Origin: Marinosulfonomonas sp.
GTDB taxonomy: Bacteria; Pseudomonadota; Alphaproteobacteria; Rhodobacterales; Rhodobacteraceae
Reading direction: 5' to 3'
Assembly (NCBI GenBank): GCA_022712735.1
Contig: JAFLKA010000380.1
Span: 1-5,398 of the forward strand
Length of the DNA: 5,398 nt
Positions within the stretch are counted from its first letter, which is position 1; each line of letters starts with the position of its first letter. The translations under genes were made by a program, and so were the position numbers. The notes under the pieces were generated by a model. That model searched no databases, was not told the origin of the DNA, and worked only from the letters and a program-made list of their open reading frames with translations. Below are positions 1 to 5,398 of this stretch, piece after piece.

Positions 1-475
1 CCAATTCAAACTGTTGCGCGTTCATATTCGATATCAGCGCGGCTATTTCTTGCGGACTGACCCCGCCCAACCCGTCCTTTGCCGATGATTTTTGTGTGGA
101 AAACGCGCTGCTGATTTTGGCCTTTTGATGCGGCTCAAGTGGCGCCTTGGACAGATCCTTTAGAAACTGCGATATTTGCTTTTTGTCGCCGAGCGATTGT
201 AGCACTTCGGCCCAGACTTGCCAGATGGCCGCTTCGCCAGGTTTTAGCGCCGCTGCTTCTTTCATATGCGGCAGAGCCTTTTCGTATTTTCCAATCGAAG
301 TAAAAATACGCGCCACCTGAAAATGGACTTCGGCAATGCGCGGATTGACGTTAAAGATCGCCTGATAGGCCGCAAGTTCCTCGTTCAGTTTGCCAGCGGT
401 TTGCAGACTAAGTGCCTTTTGATACAGGGCAGGGATTTGTTTTGGTGAAATTGGCGGCACGGTTCTGTCTTTCAT
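1..475 (-). CDS. TPR-repeat protein, N-terminal part (probable TPR-sulfotransferase), truncated by the window edge
   Basis: The reading frame is open from an ATG at 475 to the left edge, giving 158 residues without a stop, so the gene continues outside the window. The sequence shows at least two, perhaps three, tetratricopeptide-like helix pairs: about residues 13-46 (ALYQKALSLQTAGKL...), 47-80 (AEVHFQVARIFTSIGKYEKA..., ending ALKPG) and a weaker one at 81-111 (AAIWQVWAEVLQSLGD). TPRs are protein-interaction scaffolds. The opening PPISPKQIPALYQKAL and the segment AEVHFQVARIF resemble the N-terminus of TPR-containing sulfotransferases common in Rhodobacteraceae; that is recalled similarity, and the catalytic domain with its PAPS-binding loop would lie beyond the edge. 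No signal peptide is visible, so a cytoplasmic location is likely. A weak AAGG lies about a dozen bases upstream of the ATG. TPR architecture is fairly sure; the sulfotransferase identity is tentative. Confidence 0.75.
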   Translation of the reverse strand, partial: MKDRTVPPISPKQIPALYQKALSLQTAGKLNEELAAYQAIFNVNPRIAEVHFQVARIFTSIGKYEKALPHMKEAAALKPGEAAIWQVWAEVLQSLGDKKQISQFLKDLSKAPLEPHQKAKISSAFSTQKSSAKDGLGGVSPQEIAALISNMNAQQFEL

Positions 476-540
476 TATTATTCTGGCCTTGGTTTAGGGG
501 GTTTGGTGCAAGCTGTCCAACAAACATAATCGCAGCCAGC

Positions 541-578
541 CCTTGAATTTATCCAAGGTAACATTACCCCTATAAGAT
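541..578 (+). promoter_or_regulatory. Candidate promoter/operator in the divergent gap before the DUF2059 gene
   Basis: This lies in the 131-base gap (476-606) between two divergent genes. An 18-base imperfect palindrome, CCTTGAATTTATCCAAGG (541-558), has seven of nine positions symmetric, with perfect CCTTG/CAAGG arms. Thirteen bases downstream is TATAAGAT (571-578), a plausible -10 element, which would put transcription start about 24 bases before the ATG at 607. No good -35 box sits 16-18 bases upstream of it, and the palindrome roughly occupies that position. It could be a binding site for a dimeric regulator, but this is inference from symmetry alone. Confidence 0.3.
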
Positions 579-606
579 AACACGCAATAGCCCTGACAGG
601 ACCCGC

Positions 607-1431
607 ATGTTAAAACGTTTTTACCTGTTCGTTGTTTTGCTGATCCCCGCATTTGGTGCCGCCGCACAGGCCACGGCGCGACTGGACTCATTGATCGACG
701 CGCTGCAACTGCACGAAATATTCGCGGTGATGCAGCAGGAAGGGATCAGTTATGGCCGCGACCTTGACCGCGAGCTGCTGGACAATGCGGGCGGCGAAAA
801 ATGGCAGCAGGCGGTTGATGAAATTTACCAATCCGAACGGATATGGCAGACATTCTTGCCGCGATTTGCAACTGAGCTGGACGGTGCTGATCAGGAGGCG
901 ATGCTGGCCTTCTTTGACAATGATCGGGGTCGGCGGATTATATCGCTCGAATTATCAGCCCGGCGTGCGCTGCTGGACGAGGACCTGGAGCAGGAAAGCC
1001 GTGATGCCTATCACGCCATGCTGGGCGAGGGGCATCCGCGCCTTGCAATGCTTGAGGATTTCATCAATGCCAATGATCTGGTCGAATACAATGTCATGGG
1101 CGCAATGAATGCCAACTATGCCTTTTATAACGGTATGATCGACGGGCGGGCCTTTGATTTCGAGCTGACCGAGGATGAAATCCTGCGCGATATCTGGTCG
1201 CAGGAACCCGAAATCCGGCTGGATACACAGGAATGGCTATATGGCTATCTGACACTGGCCTTCGCACCTTTGTCGGATGATGATTTGCAAGCCTACATTG
1301 ATTTTTCAGGCACCAAGGCAGGTCGCGCCCTGAATGCGGCGCTGTTTGCCGGATTTGACGATGTGTTCACCAATGTGTCCAAGGCGCTAGGCCTGTCGGC
1401 GGCGGGGTTTATGAAGGGCGAGGATATATAA
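607..1431 (+). CDS. Exported DUF2059-like protein of unknown function
   Basis: This is a 274-residue protein with a Sec-type signal peptide: positive start (LKR), a hydrophobic core at residues 5-17 and an alanine-rich end with possible cleavage after A20 or A22. The mature protein is probably periplasmic. Two related helical segments are visible. The first, about residues 92-120, contains EAMLAFFDNDRGRR and a following LELSARR. The second, about 222-262, contains LSDDDLQAYIDFSGTKAGR followed by ALNAALFAGF. The pattern of a helix, F-x5-GR and a second helix is typical of the DUF2059 family, whose biochemical role is unknown; the duplicated arrangement resembles Rhodobacteraceae members. No catalytic motif is recognisable. 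The start is supported by an ACAGGA Shine-Dalgarno-like sequence ending about five bases before the ATG, and by the signal peptide beginning at that residue. The stop lies three bases from the stop of the convergent lipoprotein gene. The family call is by recall. Confidence 0.8.
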   Translation: MLKRFYLFVVLLIPAFGAAAQATARLDSLIDALQLHEIFAVMQQEGISYGRDLDRELLDNAGGEKWQQAVDEIYQSERIWQTFLPRFATELDGADQEAMLAFFDNDRGRRIISLELSARRALLDEDLEQESRDAYHAMLGEGHPRLAMLEDFINANDLVEYNVMGAMNANYAFYNGMIDGRAFDFELTEDEILRDIWSQEPEIRLDTQEWLYGYLTLAFAPLSDDDLQAYIDFSGTKAGRALNAALFAGFDDVFTNVSKALGLSAAGFMKGEDI

Positions 1432-1434
1432 CCC

Positions 1435-1791
1435 TTAATTCCCATGCACCATGAACCAGATCACCAGCTGTTCGCGGGCCGGCAAAGTGTCGGGGGTGAA
1501 TTTGGTAATATCGCTTTGCATGATGCGGGTCATCTCGGGGCGCACCGCTACCGGAACACGGGCTAGATCAGCCGCTGTGGTTAGGGCAGGGCCGCCGCCC
1601 GCGCGAATGTCACCCAGAATTGCGCCCTGATGCGCGTCCACATGGTTTGCGACCTGCGCGCGACGCGCATTATAGCTGGCGTTTTCGATACCGCCGCCCA
1701 CCACCATACCCGGCCACATCACCGGATTTCCCAGATGGCCCATATCACAGCCGCCAAGCGCCAGAACCAATCCAAGCCCGAGATTGCGCAT
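1435..1791 (-). CDS. Small predicted lipoprotein, unknown function
   Basis: This encodes 118 residues from the ATG at 1791. That start is preferred over an in-frame GTG at 1809 because GAAGGA (minus strand, 1807-1802) lies 10 bases upstream and the protein then begins directly with a compact lipoprotein signal: MRN, a hydrophobic run LGLGLVLA and the lipobox LGGC with the lipidated cysteine at residue 15. Aspartate follows the cysteine; in enterobacteria Asp at +2 favours inner-membrane retention, but whether that rule holds here is unknown. The mature part is about 104 residues. Notable stretches are a Gly-rich NPVMWPGMVVGGGIENA segment at 22-38, NARR at 41-44 and IRAGGGPALTTAADLARVP at 62-80. 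No enzymatic motif or second membrane segment is recognised. It converges on the DUF2059 gene (3-base gap) and diverges from rplU, so it is probably monocistronic. Confidence 0.7.
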   Translation of the reverse strand: MRNLGLGLVLALGGCDMGHLGNPVMWPGMVVGGGIENASYNARRAQVANHVDAHQGAILGDIRAGGGPALTTAADLARVPVAVRPEMTRIMQSDITKFTPDTLPAREQLVIWFMVHGN

Positions 1792-1818
1792 TTCCCTATA
1801 TTCCTTCACTCATTACGC

Positions 1819-1847
1819 TTGACTTATCCCCGTAATTCCCAGATAAG
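1819..1847 (+). promoter_or_regulatory. Sigma-70-type promoter for rplU-rpmA
   Basis: A -35 box TTGACT (1819-1824) and a -10 box GATAAG (1842-1847) are separated by 17 bases, the optimal spacing. Transcription would begin near 1854, leaving a leader of about 125-130 bases before rplU. The -10 box is also the right arm of a perfect inverted repeat, CTTATC (1823-1828) and GATAAG (1842-1847), with a 13-base spacer. The match is good, but it is a visual one. Confidence 0.65.
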
Positions 1848-1890
1848 CCCGCTTCTTGGCAAGGATAACTTTGTCAGGTTTGCGTAATGT

Positions 1891-1920
1891 CGCCCATAAG
1901 GGCGCGCAGTTCGAGGCGCC
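1891..1920 (+). promoter_or_regulatory. Overlapping hairpins in the rplU mRNA leader
   Basis: CGCCCATAAGGGCG (1891-1904) forms a perfect five-pair stem with an ATAA loop. GGCGC (1901-1905) can instead pair with GCGCC (1916-1920) around a 10-base loop. The two stems share bases 1901-1904, so they exclude one another. The element lies in the predicted 5' leader, about 60 bases before the rplU start codon. L21 operons in other bacteria are often autoregulated through leader RNA, but I do not recognise a known family here. No U-run follows either stem, so this is not an evident intrinsic attenuator. Confidence 0.3.
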
Positions 1921-1981
1921 GATACAGGCACAACACCCGATGCAGGGGGCCACAGAACGCGGAATAATGAAGGAATACCAT

Positions 1982-2734
1982 ATGTTTGCGGTTATGAAAA
2001 CCGGCGGCAAGCAATACAAGGTTCAGTCAGGCGATGTCCTGCGTATTGAACGTATTGCGGCCGATGCGGGCGAAAAAGTCCAGTTCAACGAAATTCTGAT
2101 GGTTGGTTCTACAATCGGCACACCCACCGTAACAGGTGCGGGCGTTCAGGCCGATGTGATTGACCAGATCAAAGGTGAAAAACTAATTCACTTTGTAAAA
2201 CGTCGCCGGAAACACGGCTCCAAGCGCACCAAAGGCCACCGTCAAAAGCTGACTCTGGTCCGGATCACGGACATCCTTGAAAAAGGCGCTGACAAATCCG
2301 GCGTTAAAGCCGCGATCGGCACAGGGTCTGTTTCGGCCGCTATTCTGGCAGCAATGAAGCCTGCCAGCAATAAGCCAGCCCGCGCAGAGCAAGGCAAACC
2401 AGCCCCGAAAGCCAAAGCTGAAAAAGCGAAACCGGCCAAAGCCGAAGCTAAACCAGCCGCAAAACCGGCAAAAGCTGAAGCCAAGCCCGCGAAAAAGCCC
2501 GCAGCCAAGAAAGCAGCCCCTAAAGCTGCTGCCGGCGCTGACGATCTGAAGCAACTGTCCGGTGTCGGACCCGCGCTTGAGAAAAAGCTGAATGAAGCAG
2601 GCGTAACCACATTTGCCCAAGTCGCAGGCTGGTCTAAAGCCGATATTGCTGATATGGACGAGAAACTGTCGTTCAAGGGTCGTATTGATCGTGAAGACTG
2701 GGTCGCACAGGCCAAAAAACTGGCTAAAGGCTAA
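1982..2734 (+). CDS. rplU: 50S ribosomal protein L21 with long basic linker and C-terminal helix-hairpin-helix-like domain
   Basis: L21 binds 23S rRNA in the large ribosomal subunit. Residues 1-102 are a complete L21: [14 protein letters not shown] opens the fold and [16 protein letters not shown] (73-88) is the conserved rRNA-binding signature. Usual L21 is about 103 residues; this one is 250. After a short joining segment (about 103-125) comes an Ala/Lys/Pro-rich linker (about 126-185), then a compact domain (187-250) starting [16 protein letters not shown], with an LSGVGP hairpin typical of helix-hairpin-helix folds, and ending in [16 protein letters not shown] similar domain is, by recall, appended to alphaproteobacterial L21 and NuoE proteins; its role is unknown. 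The start at 1982 is chosen because GAAGGA (1969-1974) sits seven bases upstream and L21 proteins begin MFAV. The frame stays open to 1856, but that extension matches nothing in L21. rpmA follows 11 bases after the stop. Confidence 0.96.
   Translation: MFAVMKTGGKQYKVQSGDVLRIERIAADAGEKVQFNEILMVGSTIGTPTVTGAGVQADVIDQIKGEKLIHFVKRRRKHGSKRTKGHRQKLTLVRITDILEKGADKSGVKAAIGTGSVSAAILAAMKPASNKPARAEQGKPAPKAKAEKAKPAKAEAKPAAKPAKAEAKPAKKPAAKKAAPKAAAGADDLKQLSGVGPALEKKLNEAGVTTFAQVAGWSKADIADMDEKLSFKGRIDREDWVAQAKKLAKG
2432..2491 (+). repeat. Duplicated PAKAEAKPA motif inside the L21 linker
   Basis: The nine-residue motif PAKAEAKPA occurs at L21 residues 151-159 (2432-2458) and again at 162-170 (2465-2491), separated by Ala-Lys. 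Six of the nine codon pairs differ synonymously, so the protein repeat is exact while the DNA has diverged. The surrounding linker is similar low-complexity Ala/Lys/Pro sequence, probably disordered and strongly basic, resembling histone H1-like tails. Confidence 0.85.
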
Positions 2735-2745
2735 GGAGAGACAAG

Positions 2746-3015
2746 ATGGCACATAAAAAAGCAGGCGGATCATCGCGCAACGGTCGTGACAGCGCAGGTC
2801 GTCGCCTTGGCGTTAAAAAATTCGGTGGCGAACTGGTCATTCCGGGTAACATTATCGTGCGTCAGCGCGGCACAAAGATGTGGCCGGGCGAAGGCGTCGG
2901 TATGGGCAGGGATCACACTATTTTCGCAAAAGTCGAAGGTAACGTGACCTTCCACAAAGGCCTCAAACGCCGCACATTTATTTCGGTCCTTCCGGTCGCG
3001 GAGGCCGCTGAATAA
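2746..3015 (+). CDS. rpmA: 50S ribosomal protein L27
   Basis: This is an 89-residue protein, the normal length for L27. It stabilises tRNA at the peptidyl-transferase centre of the 50S subunit, its flexible N-terminus reaching into the active site. The sequence begins [16 protein letters not shown], the conserved L27 opening, with no cleavable N-terminal leader of the Firmicutes type. [11 protein letters not shown], then [24 protein letters not shown], split here only for description as VRQRGTK and [11 protein letters not shown], are further family blocks. The C-terminus ends in a short acidic AEAAE. A strong AAGGAG Shine-Dalgarno sequence overlaps the rplU stop codon (2733-2738), eight bases before the ATG, so translation is probably coupled to rplU. 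The gene is followed by an intrinsic terminator. Confidence 0.98.
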   Translation: MAHKKAGGSSRNGRDSAGRRLGVKKFGGELVIPGNIIVRQRGTKMWPGEGVGMGRDHTIFAKVEGNVTFHKGLKRRTFISVLPVAEAAE

Positions 3016-3037
3016 ACCGAACCTATGGTAAGAATTT

Positions 3038-3073
3038 AAAGGGATCGGTGGCAACACCGGTCCTTTTGCTTTT
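3038..3073 (+). terminator. Intrinsic terminator after rpmA
   Basis: The arms AAAGGgATCGGTG (3038-3050) and CACCGGTCCTTT (3055-3066) pair around a GCAA tetraloop, with one bulged G and one G-U pair. The U-tract is TTTT, then GC, then TTTT (3064-3073), starting within the stem base. It lies 23 bases after the rpmA stop and should end most rplU-rpmA transcripts. The interruption of the U-tract may make it leaky. Confidence 0.8.
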
Positions 3074-3165
3074 CGATACTGTTGTGCCTGAAAATCGCTC
3101 CAGTGTCACAGTAGATTGAAGTTCCGGTGACGACCTGACGTCTTGTAACAGGGCGCGGCAATCGC

Positions 3166-3194
3166 CATCTGATCCAGATGCTACCCAAAGGAGG
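3166..3194 (+). promoter_or_regulatory. Small hairpin next to a strong ribosome binding site before the first GNAT gene
   Basis: CATCTG (3166-3171) and CAGATG (3175-3180) form a perfect six-pair inverted repeat with an ATC loop. Six bases later comes AAAGGAGG (3187-3194), a near-perfect anti-16S match that sets the start at 3201. The repeat could be a weak RNA hairpin near the ribosome landing site or a short operator. The rest of the 3074-3200 gap holds no promoter I can defend, although one is expected after the terminator; TTGAAG at 3116-3121 is a possible -35 box without a good partner. Confidence 0.3.
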
Positions 3195-3200
3195 GACAGC

Positions 3201-3740
3201 ATGAGACTCGAGACTATTATTAATCAGCCGGTCATTGAATGCGAACGGTTTACCCTACGCCCGTTGCGTAAATCCGACGCGGGCCTGTTGGAACTGTATT
3301 CCAGTGACGAGCGTATTGCGCGCTCCACCTCCACCATCCCGCACCCGTTGCCGCCAGGCACCACCGAGGCATTCATCGCCCGCGTGATGGCCGATGATCG
3401 GCGCGAGGAAGTCTGGGCAATGGACGGCACGGCCCATGGCCACGCTGAATTGCTGGGCGTGATCAGCCTGACCTGTATCGAGCGCGGGCAGGCCGAAATC
3501 GGCTATTGGGTCGCGCCTGCGTTCTGGAACACGGGTTATGCCTCCGAGGCGGTTGTGGCGTTGCTCGATGCCAACCCCAAGACCTGCAATTCGATCTTTG
3601 CCGAGGTGTTTCAGGACAATCCGGCCTCGGCCCGTGTGCTGACCAACGCAGGGTTTGAATATATTGGCGATGCCGAAACCCATTCGGTTGCCCGTGGTGC
3701 CAATGTGGAAACATGGACCTACATTAAAAAGATGGGGTAA
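3201..3740 (+). CDS. GNAT-family N-acetyltransferase, RimJ/RimL type (first of a pair)
   Basis: This 179-residue protein has the layout of the RimJ/RimL-like (Acetyltransf_3) branch of GNAT enzymes, which move acetyl from acetyl-CoA to an amine. The N-terminal strand ERFTLRPLRKSD (15-26) is typical. Motif A comprises EIGYWVAP (99-106), the beta-4 strand, and WNTGYASEA (109-117), the acetyl-CoA pyrophosphate loop and helix. Motif B is NPASARVLTNAGFE (140-153). The segment between helix 3 and strand 5 (ALLDANPKTCNSIFAEVF) looks shorter than in most relatives. The substrate cannot be read from sequence; ribosomal-protein N-termini are one option given the neighbours, and small amines or antibiotics are others. 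The start is fixed by AAAGGAGG six bases upstream. The next gene begins three bases after the stop, so the pair is co-transcribed. Confidence 0.88.
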   Translation: MRLETIINQPVIECERFTLRPLRKSDAGLLELYSSDERIARSTSTIPHPLPPGTTEAFIARVMADDRREEVWAMDGTAHGHAELLGVISLTCIERGQAEIGYWVAPAFWNTGYASEAVVALLDANPKTCNSIFAEVFQDNPASARVLTNAGFEYIGDAETHSVARGANVETWTYIKKMG

Positions 3741-3743
3741 GTA

Positions 3744-5398
<1,655 letters not shown>

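Noticed and set aside
494..691. A 65-residue minus-strand open frame in the divergent gap.
   Set aside because: It overlaps the signal-peptide coding region of the DUF2059 gene, has no ribosome binding site, and shows no family resemblance.
1792..1809. GTG at 1809 as the lipoprotein start (six extra residues, KEYREM).
   Set aside because: No Shine-Dalgarno sequence precedes it, the extra charged residues spoil the short lipoprotein signal, and GAAGGA is well placed for the ATG at 1791.
1797..1980. The identical ten bases TGAAGGAATA before both the lipoprotein gene (minus strand) and rplU (plus strand), as a possible shared regulatory repeat.
   Set aside because: Most of the match is the Shine-Dalgarno core GAAGGA; the flanks differ, so chance plus ribosome-binding selection explains it.
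1856..1981. A 42-residue N-terminal extension of L21, since the frame is open from an upstream ATG at 1856.
   Set aside because: L21 proteins begin MFAV or similar, a GAAGGA site precedes the ATG at 1982, and the ATG at 1856 falls right at the predicted transcription start with no ribosome binding site.
2183..2773. Two long minus-strand open frames opposite rplU (2183-2773 and 2242-2715), rich in Ala, Phe and Gly.
   Set aside because: They are by-products of the Ala/Lys/Pro codon composition of the L21 linker, have no ribosome binding sites and match no known family.

Overview
The window looks like chromosomal DNA from an alphaproteobacterium, most likely a Rhodobacteraceae (Roseobacter-group) species. 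The main evidence is the gene order rplU - rpmA - acetyltransferase genes - obgE - proB, an L21 protein with a long Ala/Lys/Pro linker and a C-terminal helix-hairpin-helix-like domain, and a DUF2059-type exported protein upstream. This assignment comes from recall of family features, not from a search. Gene density is high, and no stretch longer than 185 bases lacks a gene.

The left part (1-1809) holds accessory genes. A minus-strand TPR protein runs off the left edge (1-475) and is probably the N-terminus of a TPR-sulfotransferase. Across a 131-base divergent gap lies a secreted DUF2059-like protein (607-1431). It converges, with 3 bases between stop codons, on a small predicted lipoprotein of unknown function on the minus strand (1435-1791).

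The central part (1810-3073) is a ribosomal-protein transcription unit. A good sigma-70-like promoter (1819-1847) is followed by a leader of about 125 bases with two overlapping, mutually exclusive hairpins. Then come rplU (L21, 250 aa instead of about 103) and rpmA (L27), closed by a clear intrinsic terminator (3038-3073).

The right part (3074-5398) is a second, tightly packed cluster: two RimJ/RimL-type GNAT acetyltransferases, obgE (ribosome-assembly GTPase) and the start of proB (glutamate 5-kinase). The GNAT genes are 3 bases apart, GNAT2 and obgE overlap by 4 bases, and obgE and proB overlap by 13 bases. These four genes are therefore probably co-transcribed and translationally coupled. 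The cluster links ribosome structure (L21, L27), 50S assembly (ObgE), possibly protein acetylation (GNATs) and the first step of proline synthesis (ProB).

I see no mobile element, CRISPR array, tRNA or rRNA, and no convincing evidence of a wholly new system. The features most worth a second look are the extended L21, the paired GNAT genes between rpmA and obgE, the structured rplU leader and the uncharacterised lipoprotein.
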